Assembly (NCBI GenBank): GCA_021739635.1
Contig: JAIPBH010000011.1
Span: 62,001-126,000, forward strand
Source of the DNA: Flavobacteriaceae bacterium
GTDB taxonomy: Bacteria > Bacteroidota > Bacteroidia > Flavobacteriales > Flavobacteriaceae
DNA: 64,000 nucleotides
Direction: 5' to 3'
In this document: positions 9,253 through 19,873 of the stretch, piece after piece
Layout: each line of letters opens with the position of its first letter
Numbering within the stretch: the first letter of the stretch is position 1
Notes under the pieces: generated by a model
Seen by the model: the letters and a program-made list of their open reading frames with translations, nothing else
What the model was told of the DNA's origin: nothing
Database searches by the model: none
Program-made: the position numbers and the translations under genes

Positions 9253-11868
9253 TTAAAATTTAAAAACTATTTTCTTTTCCCCAACACTAACCGTTTTTTT
9301 CTCTTGCCAAATATTTTTATCTGGGTCACCTACTTTTATCGTATAAGTAGCAATGCCGTCAAATACTTTAGCTTTGAATGTACCTTGGTTAATCCTTAAG
9401 ACATAAATGATTTCATTTGATTGCTCGTTAATAATTTTTACAACTGGATTAGTTATACCCGCAAATTTAATTTCTGGTAAATACGCATTGGCCAAACGTC
9501 CGTAATTATCTTCTTGTTTAACAATAATTGGCCATCCAGGGTACTGGCTATCTTCTTTAGTAGGATCGCAAAATCTTTTAAAACATTCGGTTTTTATGGT
9601 TCTATTTTGCTTATTAAAAGTAACAATACCATAACCTACAGCTCTATTATGCAAAATCTCAGGTTTTTTATGCATGTTATGTGGGTTAGCAACTGCTAAA
9701 ACATTCATTTTATTTCCAAAGCCATCTATATGATTTCCAACATAGGCAGGTTTATCAATAGTATGATTAGCACTGTTTACAGGGGGCCAAAAACGACGAG
9801 GCCAAATATTGTTTAATGCAGGTACTGCAAAAGCAAAACCACTATCTTGATGTTCATCTAAACCATATTGAATAAAAGAACCCAAATGCTGATCGCCTGC
9901 AATGTGAAATGCAAATGCTTTTCTTATAATACTTAATGCTTCATCGCGTTTGGCAGATGGCCAACCATTGGAATCCATATCTACCGTAGGTTTATCACCC
10001 TTAATATATTCACCTACTTCCGGAATATATAGTGACGGGATTACCTCACCTGTCTTAGTTCCTTCTGGTAAAGTAGCCACTGTAGCAAAATTAGTTTGAG
10101 ACAAAACAGCCTTCATTTGCGCTCCTTCGGACCAATCGTGAACCCATTGGTTTAAAAATTTCGTTTGACGCTTACCTAATAGTTCTGCATCTAAATGTTT
10201 GTATTCTTTTATGTCAAAATCATCACTCATAATCCAACCATTATTAACCTGAGCACTTTCTGGCAATACGCTTTTTGGGGACGATTTAAATTTTCTATCT
10301 TCTAAAATGGCAAAACTTATTCCTGCATAATTCCATTGGGTATAATAAACACCTATATTTTGTTTTACTGGTGCGGGATCGTAAGGATCTGGCAAATGAC
10401 TGGTTTGCGTAAATTGCACCATGTTAACCCATTCTGCTTGCATTTTATAGCCACCTGAATCTTGCGCAAAGGCTCCAAAGCCTTTAGAAACATCGGCTTC
10501 TTTACCTTCCTCTCCCCATAAATTACCATGATACACATCATGATCGTCTGGGATAATAGCACAGGGTTTGTGCCTAAATATTTCTCTATAAGACCAACCA
10601 AACATCATCCATTTTCTTAAATAGTCTAAGCACTTTTTATCATAATCCCCAGTATATAGAGAGCCAAAACCACCGGATCCTTCGTAAAATTGGTCTCCCA
10701 AAAACATGATTACATCTGGGTTGAGCTTTGACACACCTTCATGAACATCGGAATCTGGAAAACCATAATGAAAATTACAACTAAAAACAGCTGCTTTAAT
10801 TTCGCTTTTTTCTATTGGTTCTTTTGAAATTGTGCCTTCGTATTCATACTTATAAATGGCATCTTTTAATGGTATGAAAACTGTTAACTTATACGGTACG
10901 TCTGTATGATAGTTCCAATCTGAAAATTGAAAATTTACAGATCTCCCTACATGTTCTAGAGTAGTTTTAGATGCTGTTTGCCAAATACCGGCATGCTTAA
11001 AAGCTATTTCTATTTTATGATCTTTTATAGTTTCAAACGGAGAAAACTGCCCTGTTAACTTTAATTTTTTCTTATGCAATGTGTATTGGGCAAAACAAAT
11101 AGGTCCAAATAAATTGCTTTCATTTTGGTATAATTCATCCGAATTAATCGTCCAATTTTCAAAAGATACAGAAGGGGTGTTTTGTTGCTGTTTATCTTTT
11201 ACATCAATATCTGAAAGTAGTGCTAAGTTTCCCTTTAAATCTTCGGTAGAAACTATAATATCTTCTTTTATAAAGATATCCTTATCTGAATCTACTTCCT
11301 TAATTTCAACTGTTACCAACTGGTTAGAGGTATCTTTCTTTTTTGTTGAAAAAACCAGCTTATAGGCTACTGGTAGACTCTGCATGTTGGTATTAAAAGT
11401 TTGCGCACCTATTTTTAATTGTCCGTTGGGAGATATACCAACATCAAAACCTTTTCCAAACACGGCTGCAGATCTGTAATCGTCAAATGGCCCTTTAGCC
11501 CCAATTCTAAACCCAACACATCCTGAAGTAGTAACTGGAATCTTTTCATTCTTCACATGAACAACAACTTCCATTGTTAATTGCGCATTTCCATCTGGAT
11601 TTTGTAAGGTTAGAAGGTGTAAATTTCTATCTTTAGCAGTAATATCGCAAACCATTTTACCGTTTTGTAAAATCCAGTCTTGCAATGTGTTTCCCCAATA
11701 TTCTGGTCCTGCCCATTTCATGTCTCCCCACAAATGCCATTTGCTTTTAAATACAACCTTTTGCGGGCCTTCAAAGTAATTATGATACAATTTTGAAGTC
11801 CCAAAACCTGATATTAAGGGCAAAAGCGAACCTAACGATATGGTTTTTATATAATCTCGTCTTTTCAT
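9253..11868 (-). CDS. PhoD-like metallophosphoesterase, exported (Tat-type signal)
   Basis: Large (871-residue) alkaline phosphatase D-like enzyme. The N-terminus MKRRDYIKTISLGSLLPL is a twin-arginine-type signal, suiting the metal-dependent folding of PhoD enzymes. The first ~330 residues form a beta-rich extension. The catalytic part then shows AVFSCNFHYG, VIMFLGDQFYEG, IPDDHDVYHGN and HIAGDQHLGS, the metal-ligand motifs of the PhoD/metallophosphatase fold. PhoD enzymes act as phosphodiesterases or monoesterases. It sits in the operon between a sulfatase and the EEP gene, so release of phosphate or phosphodiester groups from the target glycan is a reasonable role. It is much longer than classical PhoD because of the N-terminal and C-terminal beta regions. 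Confidence 0.82.
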   Translation of the reverse strand: MKRRDYIKTISLGSLLPLISGFGTSKLYHNYFEGPQKVVFKSKWHLWGDMKWAGPEYWGNTLQDWILQNGKMVCDITAKDRNLHLLTLQNPDGNAQLTMEVVVHVKNEKIPVTTSGCVGFRIGAKGPFDDYRSAAVFGKGFDVGISPNGQLKIGAQTFNTNMQSLPVAYKLVFSTKKKDTSNQLVTVEIKEVDSDKDIFIKEDIIVSTEDLKGNLALLSDIDVKDKQQQNTPSVSFENWTINSDELYQNESNLFGPICFAQYTLHKKKLKLTGQFSPFETIKDHKIEIAFKHAGIWQTASKTTLEHVGRSVNFQFSDWNYHTDVPYKLTVFIPLKDAIYKYEYEGTISKEPIEKSEIKAAVFSCNFHYGFPDSDVHEGVSKLNPDVIMFLGDQFYEGSGGFGSLYTGDYDKKCLDYLRKWMMFGWSYREIFRHKPCAIIPDDHDVYHGNLWGEEGKEADVSKGFGAFAQDSGGYKMQAEWVNMVQFTQTSHLPDPYDPAPVKQNIGVYYTQWNYAGISFAILEDRKFKSSPKSVLPESAQVNNGWIMSDDFDIKEYKHLDAELLGKRQTKFLNQWVHDWSEGAQMKAVLSQTNFATVATLPEGTKTGEVIPSLYIPEVGEYIKGDKPTVDMDSNGWPSAKRDEALSIIRKAFAFHIAGDQHLGSFIQYGLDEHQDSGFAFAVPALNNIWPRRFWPPVNSANHTIDKPAYVGNHIDGFGNKMNVLAVANPHNMHKKPEILHNRAVGYGIVTFNKQNRTIKTECFKRFCDPTKEDSQYPGWPIIVKQEDNYGRLANAYLPEIKFAGITNPVVKIINEQSNEIIYVLRINQGTFKAKVFDGIATYTIKVGDPDKNIWQEKKTVSVGEKKIVFKF

Positions 11869-11902
11869 TTTTTAATGCTATATGTTTAATATTTCATATC
11901 GA

Positions 11903-13348
11903 TTAATGTGAGCTTACATAATCTGGATTGATCTTATTTGGTATAGGTGCGCTTGTTGTAGCTCTTATTTTATTTAATTCCTCATACAACTCTTTAACTT
12001 TATCAGGGAATTTTGCAGACAAATCTGTTTGCTCTCTTAAATCTTCATCTAAATTGTAAAGTTCTATAGCTCCATCTTCAAAATACTCGTGAAGTTTCCA
12101 CGCTCCTTTTCTAATAACGCTTCCTGGGCGTGTTCTAAATAGCGGATCGCGTGCTTCATCTTTAATAGGGTTTCCAGATTCTAAGTATATCGGAAAATGC
12201 CAGAATAGCAAACGCTCTTCAATGCTTTTGTTTTCCTCTAAAAAGGGGAGCAATGATATACCGTCTAAATCATATTTATGCTTATCCCCAACAGCATCTA
12301 CTAGCGTTGGAAAAATATCTAATCCTGAAATGGGAATATTTGTTTTTCTAGATCCTTTTATTTTTTTTGGCCATTTAATTATACATGGCACTCTTATACC
12401 TCCTTCATAATACGAACCTTTACCTGCTCGCAATGGGAATTGTGATGACACACTTGCCAAACCTCCATTATCTGAATAAAAAACAACAATGGTATTCTCT
12501 TCTATTTTTAATTCCTTTAAAGTATTTAATATTCTACCAACATTTTCATCCATACTCTCTATCATCGCACCGTAATTAGCATTAAAACGTGCATCTCCTT
12601 TTATTTTCTTATTATACTTTTCTACTAAATCTGGTTTACCTTGTAAAGGTGTATGAACTGTATAATATGGTAGATACAAAAAGAATGGATTTGCTTTATT
12701 TTCAGTTATAAAACCAATAGCTTCATTGGTTAATCTATCGGTTAAATATTCACCATTTTCTCCATCTTTAAGATTCTTGTTTTTATATGGACTAAAATAT
12801 GATTTAGGATGCCCATCATGAGTACCCGCAATATTTAAATCAAACCCTTGGGTCCTTGGATCCTCACCTAAATGCCACTTCCCTATAGATGCACTTACAT
12901 ACCCGTTACTTTTTAAAGCTTCTGCCAATGTTAATATGCTATCTGCCAATGTTAACGTATTCTCTATGGGCACTAACTTTCTATCTTTGGATTTTCCCCT
13001 TTCTGAGGAGCCTACTGTATAAATACCATGTGCTGGAGTGTTTTTACCAGATATTATACAGGCGCGACTAGGGGCACAATTTGACGCTGGTGCATAGGCA
13101 TTAGTAAATACAACACCTTCTGATGCTAGCACATCTAGATTTGGGGTTTCATAAACTGTGCTTCCAGTAAATCCGGTATCAATCCACCCTAAATCATCAA
13201 CCAAAACAAAAACTATATTTGGTTTGACCAAGGTTTCAACTTCATTGACTCTTTTGGATAAACACCCTAAAAAGGTTGTACAACAAGCTAACAACAATAC
13301 TACTTTTATTTTAACTTTTATGTTTATCATTTTTTTTAATACTTTCAA
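11903..13348 (-). CDS. Sulfatase (family S1), lipoprotein
   Basis: Formylglycine-dependent sulfate ester hydrolase of 481 residues. The signal peptide ends in lipobox FLGC (Cys29), so it is membrane-anchored. The metal site starts at VLVDDLGW (residues 49-54), and the maturation motif is C-A-P-S-R with Cys91 as the residue to become formylglycine. Downstream motifs are GKWHLG and SDNGG. Residue 7 (MINIK) is an alternative start. The gene is 34 bp upstream of the PhoD-like gene in the same operon. The S1 subfamily and sulfate position cannot be settled by eye. Oxygen-dependent or anaerobic maturase genes are not in the window. Confidence 0.93.
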   Translation of the reverse strand: MKVLKKMINIKVKIKVVLLLACCTTFLGCLSKRVNEVETLVKPNIVFVLVDDLGWIDTGFTGSTVYETPNLDVLASEGVVFTNAYAPASNCAPSRACIISGKNTPAHGIYTVGSSERGKSKDRKLVPIENTLTLADSILTLAEALKSNGYVSASIGKWHLGEDPRTQGFDLNIAGTHDGHPKSYFSPYKNKNLKDGENGEYLTDRLTNEAIGFITENKANPFFLYLPYYTVHTPLQGKPDLVEKYNKKIKGDARFNANYGAMIESMDENVGRILNTLKELKIEENTIVVFYSDNGGLASVSSQFPLRAGKGSYYEGGIRVPCIIKWPKKIKGSRKTNIPISGLDIFPTLVDAVGDKHKYDLDGISLLPFLEENKSIEERLLFWHFPIYLESGNPIKDEARDPLFRTRPGSVIRKGAWKLHEYFEDGAIELYNLDEDLREQTDLSAKFPDKVKELYEELNKIRATTSAPIPNKINPDYVSSH

Positions 13349-13504
13349 AATTCAAAGTCAATTTAGGCTATTCTAAATCTCGCAACCTAATGTCCTAATT
13401 TAATATAGGAAGCCCAGATAGAGTTATAAAAATTACAAATAAGGTAAAAACCGATAGTATAAATACATTCTTTTCCATGTTATACATCAATTTTACAGAA
13501 ATAT

Positions 13505-15208
13505 TTAATCATTGGTTGTCTTAAATTTTTGAGTATCTAATGACCATGTTAGTCCTTCATCATTTTTAATTTTAAGTCTATATAAATAATCTGTATCTTT
13601 CTCAAGATTATCCAATTTAAGAGTATTTGCCCCAATATTAATTGGAACAGATTTATTGTTTTTCCATTTATCTTCTTTAGTGAGTCCTTCTTGTGTTCCC
13701 CAATAAATAGTTGCATTAGCGTTTGTTCCTAACTTTGATATATCAAAGCTTAATTCGGCTGAATCATTTAAAATCTCAATGGGTGCATTATGCGTAAAGG
13801 TTGCTGGCATTTTATAAAGTTCATCCAAAAAAGCGCCTTTAAGAAAATTAGGAGTAGGATCTGGATTTTTTTGTTTAAGTGTTTTCTTTTCAATTCCAGG
13901 TTTTCCCCAACCTCCCATTTGCATAGAAAACTTGTTACCTACTACCTTCCAATCTCTAAAACTTACATTGTTTTGAGCTGTAGTTCCAATCATAGTTGTA
14001 ATAGGATGCCAATTTCCAGAAGTATCCATCTGCCATCCTCTATATTGCGTTTCACAGATTTCATTTCCACTTCTTACTCTACTCGCTGGACCGGGAACTT
14101 CAACAAAAGCTCCAGTAGTGAGATATTTTAAATCTCCACTTTCATTATATTTTTTACCACATCCATATAATTTCCAATGACCATCGATAGGGTCTAAATA
14201 ATAGCTCCAATACGTATCGTATTTTTCTCCAGGCACTTTACGAACCGCTATGGTTTGTGTTTTGGTTTTAACATTTACATATGGATGATTACCTCTTGGC
14301 TTTACCCCTGTACCTTCATGTCCATAGGATCCGAAAGTAAGACCAGGGCCTACGGCTATTAAGTGACTCTCTTGATAAAATGGCGGTATAGGATCATTTG
14401 CTCCATAAGACCAAAGAGAGAAATTGTAACCACCAAATGTTTGTGTTTCAGAATCCCAAGTGGAACCTGTATATCCAAAAGGTGTTGTTATGGGTTGATA
14501 AAAATTTTGATCTGCACTAATTATTGTAAGTTCATGTACACTAATTTCAATTGGATTTGCACTTTCTGTTTCCCATTTACAATGTACGGCATTGGCACGA
14601 TAGCGACGCATCACATTTTTTGAGTTTTTTGCAGCAGATCCTGTTATGTGTAAATTATTAAATTTCCCAATACCTATGCTTGAATTTTTTAGTGATTTTA
14701 ATTTCAGTTTAATAATGTGAAAGCCAACAGGTACATTTTTAAACGTTGCTTCGTCTTGAATTTCATAAGTATTATCTGAACTAGTTGACGATAAAACAAT
14801 TTCCTTATTAATATGCCCTAAATAAATAGATAATTCAGACCCATTTTGACTGGCCGGAATTGCCATTTCAGGTTTGATAATTAAGTCACCAGCTGTTTTT
14901 ACATCTATTCCAAAAATAATAGTGTCTGTTAAAATTTTCCAATCACTTATATAATCATAATATTCCTTTTTATTATACTCATTACCTGATGTTTTGTCCC
15001 TTAAATGAGCTGATAATGTTCCTACAGGAGAAAAAAAACTTTCATTTGGGGTAAAAATAAGTGTTTCGTGATCACCTTTACACACTGGTTCCTCTACAAA
15101 GTTTACTTTAGGTGTGATTTGATCATTTTTTTTTGAATAAGAAGAAAACACTGAACTTGTAAATATTAAAAATATACTAAACCCGATTAAATACTTTTTT
15201 AATTTCAT
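13505..15208 (-). CDS. DUF5077/DUF3472 domain protein, shorter paralogue
   Basis: Exported 567-residue protein of unproven function. After a signal peptide (about residues 1-23) comes a beta-sandwich-like DUF5077 region (about 35-200, with [12 protein letters not shown]). DUF3472 follows (about 230-470), marked by [28 protein letters not shown] and [10 protein letters not shown]. The last ~90 residues look like a fibronectin-type module ([19 protein letters not shown]). It aligns almost end to end with the first two-thirds of the neighbouring 888-residue protein, so the pair arose by duplication. Its location between two sulfatases supports a role in binding or cutting the glycan. No classical catalytic motif was identified. 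Confidence 0.75.
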   Translation of the reverse strand: MKLKKYLIGFSIFLIFTSSVFSSYSKKNDQITPKVNFVEEPVCKGDHETLIFTPNESFFSPVGTLSAHLRDKTSGNEYNKKEYYDYISDWKILTDTIIFGIDVKTAGDLIIKPEMAIPASQNGSELSIYLGHINKEIVLSSTSSDNTYEIQDEATFKNVPVGFHIIKLKLKSLKNSSIGIGKFNNLHITGSAAKNSKNVMRRYRANAVHCKWETESANPIEISVHELTIISADQNFYQPITTPFGYTGSTWDSETQTFGGYNFSLWSYGANDPIPPFYQESHLIAVGPGLTFGSYGHEGTGVKPRGNHPYVNVKTKTQTIAVRKVPGEKYDTYWSYYLDPIDGHWKLYGCGKKYNESGDLKYLTTGAFVEVPGPASRVRSGNEICETQYRGWQMDTSGNWHPITTMIGTTAQNNVSFRDWKVVGNKFSMQMGGWGKPGIEKKTLKQKNPDPTPNFLKGAFLDELYKMPATFTHNAPIEILNDSAELSFDISKLGTNANATIYWGTQEGLTKEDKWKNNKSVPINIGANTLKLDNLEKDTDYLYRLKIKNDEGLTWSLDTQKFKTTND

Positions 15209-15275
15209 AGGTGCTTATATAATGTGTTAATGTTTTTAAACAGATATTCTTTCAATAACTATTTCTCCTTGTAAA

Positions 15276-15377
15276 TTATGTTTTCCAATAAGCATCAAAT
15301 ACTTTTATCACTTCTTCCATATTAAAACTAGGGGCATCCATGACATCTATCCAAACTGAATAATCTTCTACATCTGT
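15276..15377 (-). pseudogene. Short coding remnant between the DUF3472 paralogues
   Basis: Minus-strand translation gives about 33 coherent residues (TDVEDYSVWIDVMDAPSFN, then MEEVIKVFDAYWKT) bounded by stops on both sides. The style resembles the start of the mature part of some flavobacterial secreted proteins (a Phe-x-x-Tyr-Trp pattern), but I cannot name a family. It is best seen as debris of a deleted gene; chance is possible. Confidence 0.3.
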
Positions 15378-15479
15378 CTATTTGGTTTCTGTTTGTAAAA
15401 TTAGTATCAAACTAAAATGCCGGAATAGTTATACCAAGTGTTCCAATTATTTTCATTTGATACTAATTCCACAAAAAAA

Positions 15480-18146
15480 TCAATCATTTCTTACGCCTAA
15501 AATTTGAGATAGTGTTAGTGCGTCCGAATAAATACGAACATCATCTAATTCACCTTGCCAATAATAACTGCTTGAATAAGAAGCAGAACCTATACGAACA
15601 TTATTTGTTGTAATGTCCGTGTTTATTGTTACTACTTCTGACCGGTATGAGTTTCCATCGGAATCTGGCGTTTTTGCATCTAATACCCCATCTATATATA
15701 TTTTTACATCTTTCAATTTATTACCATCTGCTGGGTTAAACGTTACTGCTACATGATGCCAAGCATTGTTGTCTAATCCATCAATTGCTGACAATAAAGA
15801 ACATGATCCTGCTTCTACTCTAACCCTTCCATCATGAATCATAACATTAAACATCTGTCCTTCAGAATTTTTACCCCATGAAACTATAGTCTTTCTAGTT
15901 CCTGCCGTAGTTGTTTTGAACCATGCAGTTACAGAACGGACAGCATTTCCTCCAATACCTTTGTAGTTATTTGTTAAATACTGGTTCGATTCGCCTGGTG
16001 CTGCATAAGCCTTTTTTGAATTTGAATTCCTATCAGAGACATAGGTTGGTACAAACCCACCTACAATCGATAAATCTCTATGGTAGGATGTATTGTCAAG
16101 TAAATTACCTGTGAAATCGTAATGAGCCTCTAATGTCCCCGAACCACCTTCTGTAACAGTAATATACCCAACCTCTATTTTTGTATCAGAACCTGCTCTA
16201 TTAGTAGTTGTTAGCGTTACTGCGTAATTTCCTGCTGTGTTATAGGTAATGTTTGGGGTTTTTTCAACACTTGAAGATGGTGTCCCTCCTTCAAAAGTCC
16301 AAGCCCAACTTTCTGGATAATTTGTAGAAGTATCATAAAATGTAATGGCACTTTCTTTAGTTATTAGTTTAGAACTAGAACTAAAGCTTGCTATGGGAAC
16401 AACTGCTGGTTCATCTTCGTTAGTTGTTTTAAACTTTTGAGTATCTAAAGACCATGTAATACCTTCATTGTTTTTGATTTTAATCCTATAAAAATAGTTT
16501 GTATTTTTTTCAAGATTATCCAATGTTATTAAGTTTACTCCACTATTAACAGAAATCGCCAAGCTATTTTGCCACTTATCCTCTTTTGTAAGTCCTTCTT
16601 CCGTACCCCAGAATATTTTAGCAGAAGCACCTGTACCTAAATCAGACACACTAAAACCAAGTTGTGCCGATCTATTAGAAATTTCATTAGGTGTGTTATC
16701 TATAAAAGCTGCTGGCATTTTATATAATTCAGCTAAATACGCCCCTTTAAGATAACTTGGAGTAGCGGCTGGGTCACTTAATGTAATGGTTTTCTTTTCT
16801 ATACCAGGACTTCCCCAACCTCCCATTTGCATTGAAAATTTGTTCCCAACTTGTTTCCAATCTCTAAAGCTTTCATTGTTTTGTCCAGTAGTTCCAATCA
16901 TTTTATCAATTGGATGCCAGTTTCCAGACGTATCAAGTTGCCAACCCCTATATTGTGTTTCACAGGTTTCATGCCCGTTTCTCATTATGTTTGCACCTCC
17001 AGGAACTTCTACAAAAGCACCCGTCTTCAAATAGCTTAAAGTACCGCTTTCATTATATGTTCTACCACAGCCATACAGTTTCCAGTGTCCATCAGTAGGG
17101 TCTAAATAATAACTCCAATACGTATCATATATTTCTCCAGGTAATTTACGAATAGCAATGGTTTGGGTATTTGTTTCTATACCTACATATGGATGATCGC
17201 CTATAGGTTTTACTCCAGTACCTTCATGCCCATAACTTCCAAATTCAAGGCCTGGACCAACGGCTATCAAATGGCTTTCTTGATAATATGGCGGTATAGG
17301 GTCATTGGCTCCATATGACCAAAGAGAAAAGTTATACCCTCCAAACGTTTGTGTATCTTTATCCCATGTAGAACCTGTATATCCAAAAGGCGTTGTAATT
17401 GGTTGATAAAAATCCATTTTTTTACTTATTATAGTAAGCTCATGTACACTTATTTCTACAGGATTATTGCTTGCTGTAGCCCAACTAGCATGAACTGCAT
17501 TGGCACGGTAGCGACGCATCACATTTTCTGAGTTTTTAGCCGCTGGCCCCGTTAAGTGTAATTTATTTAAATTACCAACATTTGAGCCTGGAGTTGAAAG
17601 CGATTTTAATTGCAATTTCACTACATGAAAACCTGTTGTTACATTTTCAAATGTGACTTCATCTTGAATTTCATAAGTGGTTTCAGAACCTGTTGAAGTT
17701 AAGGTTATTTCTTTACTAATATCATCTAAATAAATAAGCAATTTTGACCCTTCTTGATCTGAAGAAACACCCATTTCCGGCTTAATGATCAAATCTCCAG
17801 CCGTTTTTATGTCCACTCCAAAAACAATTGTATCGGTTAGGATTTTCCAGTTATAAATATAATCATACTGTTCATTTTTATTATAAATAGTACCTCCTGT
17901 GTCACTTGATTTATGAGCGTTTAAAGTACCTACTGGGGAGAAAAAACTTTCATTGGGAGTAAATATAAGTGTCTCATAATCGCCATCTACAGTTGGGTCT
18001 ATAGGCTCTTCATTATTATCATCGGGCTTGGTTACATCGTCTTTTCCGGAACAAGAAGATACAACAAAACTTGATATCATTAAAAACAAGATTAACCTTG
18101 CAGAATATTTTTTTAACATTAACATCATCATATATATTTTTAGCAT
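15480..18146 (-). CDS. DUF5077/DUF3472 protein with PKD and LamG-like C-terminal domains, lipoprotein
   Basis: 888 residues. The signal peptide ends in a lipobox-like VVSSCSGKD. The DUF5077 region (about 50-220) and DUF3472 (about 245-490) closely match the adjacent shorter paralogue, as does the fibronectin-like module (to about 575). Two modules are added: a PKD domain (about 580-660; [14 protein letters not shown]) and a concanavalin/LamG-like domain (about 665-888; [30 protein letters not shown]). PKD and LamG modules usually bind carbohydrate or act as spacers. The same PKD-LamG pair occurs in the 332-residue protein two genes upstream, suggesting domain shuffling inside the locus. An enzymatic role for DUF3472 is possible but not shown by sequence. 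Confidence 0.78.
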   Translation of the reverse strand: MLKIYMMMLMLKKYSARLILFLMISSFVVSSCSGKDDVTKPDDNNEEPIDPTVDGDYETLIFTPNESFFSPVGTLNAHKSSDTGGTIYNKNEQYDYIYNWKILTDTIVFGVDIKTAGDLIIKPEMGVSSDQEGSKLLIYLDDISKEITLTSTGSETTYEIQDEVTFENVTTGFHVVKLQLKSLSTPGSNVGNLNKLHLTGPAAKNSENVMRRYRANAVHASWATASNNPVEISVHELTIISKKMDFYQPITTPFGYTGSTWDKDTQTFGGYNFSLWSYGANDPIPPYYQESHLIAVGPGLEFGSYGHEGTGVKPIGDHPYVGIETNTQTIAIRKLPGEIYDTYWSYYLDPTDGHWKLYGCGRTYNESGTLSYLKTGAFVEVPGGANIMRNGHETCETQYRGWQLDTSGNWHPIDKMIGTTGQNNESFRDWKQVGNKFSMQMGGWGSPGIEKKTITLSDPAATPSYLKGAYLAELYKMPAAFIDNTPNEISNRSAQLGFSVSDLGTGASAKIFWGTEEGLTKEDKWQNSLAISVNSGVNLITLDNLEKNTNYFYRIKIKNNEGITWSLDTQKFKTTNEDEPAVVPIASFSSSSKLITKESAITFYDTSTNYPESWAWTFEGGTPSSSVEKTPNITYNTAGNYAVTLTTTNRAGSDTKIEVGYITVTEGGSGTLEAHYDFTGNLLDNTSYHRDLSIVGGFVPTYVSDRNSNSKKAYAAPGESNQYLTNNYKGIGGNAVRSVTAWFKTTTAGTRKTIVSWGKNSEGQMFNVMIHDGRVRVEAGSCSLLSAIDGLDNNAWHHVAVTFNPADGNKLKDVKIYIDGVLDAKTPDSDGNSYRSEVVTINTDITTNNVRIGSASYSSSYYWQGELDDVRIYSDALTLSQILGVRND

Positions 18147-18163
18147 TAACTTTTTAAAAAAAA

Positions 18164-19750
18164 TTATTTCTTGTTATAAACTTCTTCTAAAGGCATGATT
18201 CTAAATCGTTCAACTTCAGGAGTGCTATGTTCTTTTTTTATTATTTCAAATAACTTTTCAATTATTTCTGGATGTTCAGAAGCTATATTTGTTGTTTCGT
18301 CTAAATCTTCTTCCAAATTGTATAATTCAATGTCTTTATTGCCTTTTTTAATTTCTTTCCAGAGAATCTTCCATTTACCCATTCTAACTGCTACTTGTCC
18401 ATCATATTCTGGGTATTCCCAATATAAATAGTCATGAATTTTCTGTTCCTTTGGATTGTTTAATAAAGTAGGCAGAAAACTATAGCCATCTGTATCTTCA
18501 GGCTCTTTAAAGCCTGCTATATCAGCAAACGTGGCCATAACATCATAATGTGCAGATATTAGGTTGGTTTTTGAACCTGGTTTAATCTTACTAGGCCATG
18601 AAGCAATCATTGGGACTCTGATACCGCCTTCATTTAAAAATCCTTTTGCATAACCATATTCACTGTTAAATGGGCGTGCGCTATTAAACCAAGGAGAATC
18701 TGAGCCTCCGTTATAAGTTGGTCCATTGTCTGAAGTAAACATAATGATAGTGTTTTCGTAAATACCTGCCTTTTTCAGTTGTGCCACTAACTTTCCAACA
18801 TTTTCATCTAAATAAGACACCATGGCTGCATAGGTAGCGTGTGGGTATCTAGCAGGAAAATATCCTTTTTTACCTAAATAAGGCTCTTCATCTCCAAACT
18901 TTTTCACATAATAATCTACCCAACGCTTTGGTGCTTGTAATGCAACATGAGGTATAGGGTCTGCCCAATACATGAAAAAAGGTTTGTTTTTATTTGAGTC
19001 AACAAATTGTGTGATTTTTTCAAACATTACTTCTGATGCGTATTCTTTCAGGTTATAATTTTTATAACTGCTTTCGTCAAGAGGGTTTGCATCTTTATTT
19101 AATTTAGTTCCAGGAGCAATCGTATCGTTGCCCAAAGGGTAACGATGGCCATTCTCATACAAATCCACAGGATAATAGGTGTGTGCTTGTCTTTGACAGT
19201 TAAACCCAAAAAAATAATCAAAACCAAAATTATTTGGGATGGACTCTGTATGCGGCGCTCCCAAACCCCATTTACCAACCATGGCAGTTGCATAACCAGC
19301 TTCTTTTAATTTTTGACCTATGGTAATAGTATTTGTAGGTATGGGGCGTTGGCCTTCTAAAGTAGAATCTAAAACAGTAGCCCTATAATTCCAAACATCT
19401 CCTCTATCTGCCCACTCATCATTACCTCTCACATAAGAGTGTCCAGAATGTTTACCCGTTAAAAAATTAAAACGTGCTGGTGCACAAACCGGTGTTCCTG
19501 TATAATGTTGAGAAAATATCATACCATTATTGGCTAGTTCATCTATATTAGGGGTTTCAATTTTTGTTTGCCCATAAACACCCAATTCTCCATAGCCTAA
19601 ATCATCCGCTAAAATGTAAATAATGTTGGGTTTGGTAGTTTCGGATTTTATTTTCTCATGCTTTGATTTACAAGAACATAATACTAAAAAACATAAAGAA
19701 TAAATTTTGAATATTCGATTCATAAAATGTGTGTTTAATGATTTTAACAA
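18164..19750 (-). CDS. Arylsulfatase (family S1), lipoprotein
   Basis: 528-residue formylglycine sulfatase. The signal peptide ends in lipobox LCSC (Cys27). The metal-binding start is [12 protein letters not shown] (about 46-57). The maturation motif is C-A-P-A-R with Cys89, an accepted variant of C-x-P/A-x-R. Later motifs are [19 protein letters not shown] and FTSDNGPT. Methionine 10 (MNRIF) is an equally good start. It lies 17 bp upstream of the 888-residue DUF3472 gene and downstream of the PKD/LamG lipoprotein gene, from which it is separated by a hairpin. The three sulfatases of the island differ clearly, suggesting different sulfate positions or sugars. Confidence 0.93.
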   Translation of the reverse strand: MLKSLNTHFMNRIFKIYSLCFLVLCSCKSKHEKIKSETTKPNIIYILADDLGYGELGVYGQTKIETPNIDELANNGMIFSQHYTGTPVCAPARFNFLTGKHSGHSYVRGNDEWADRGDVWNYRATVLDSTLEGQRPIPTNTITIGQKLKEAGYATAMVGKWGLGAPHTESIPNNFGFDYFFGFNCQRQAHTYYPVDLYENGHRYPLGNDTIAPGTKLNKDANPLDESSYKNYNLKEYASEVMFEKITQFVDSNKNKPFFMYWADPIPHVALQAPKRWVDYYVKKFGDEEPYLGKKGYFPARYPHATYAAMVSYLDENVGKLVAQLKKAGIYENTIIMFTSDNGPTYNGGSDSPWFNSARPFNSEYGYAKGFLNEGGIRVPMIASWPSKIKPGSKTNLISAHYDVMATFADIAGFKEPEDTDGYSFLPTLLNNPKEQKIHDYLYWEYPEYDGQVAVRMGKWKILWKEIKKGNKDIELYNLEEDLDETTNIASEHPEIIEKLFEIIKKEHSTPEVERFRIMPLEEVYNKK

Positions 19751-19798
19751 AACAAAGTTCTCTTTTGAAGTTTGGCTGTTTTTAAATATGGTTTAAAA

Positions 19799-19833
19799 TG
19801 AGAGTATTTAAAAAATATCTATAAATACTCTCA
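19799..19833 (-). terminator. Intercistronic stem-loop upstream of the arylsulfatase gene
   Basis: A perfect 12-bp inverted repeat (19799-19810 with 19822-19833) has an 11-nt AT-rich loop. It lies between the PKD/LamG gene and the arylsulfatase gene. The minus-strand tail is only moderately U-rich, so it may attenuate transcription or protect upstream mRNA ends rather than stop transcription fully. Confidence 0.45.
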
Positions 19834-19873
19834 AAATCAAAACCACTATAACTCTAATAATTATAATATATTT

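Noticed and set aside
15480-18146. Fusion or assembly artefact joining DUF3472 to PKD-LamG
   Set aside because: The reading frame is continuous, codon use is even, and linker regions look natural.
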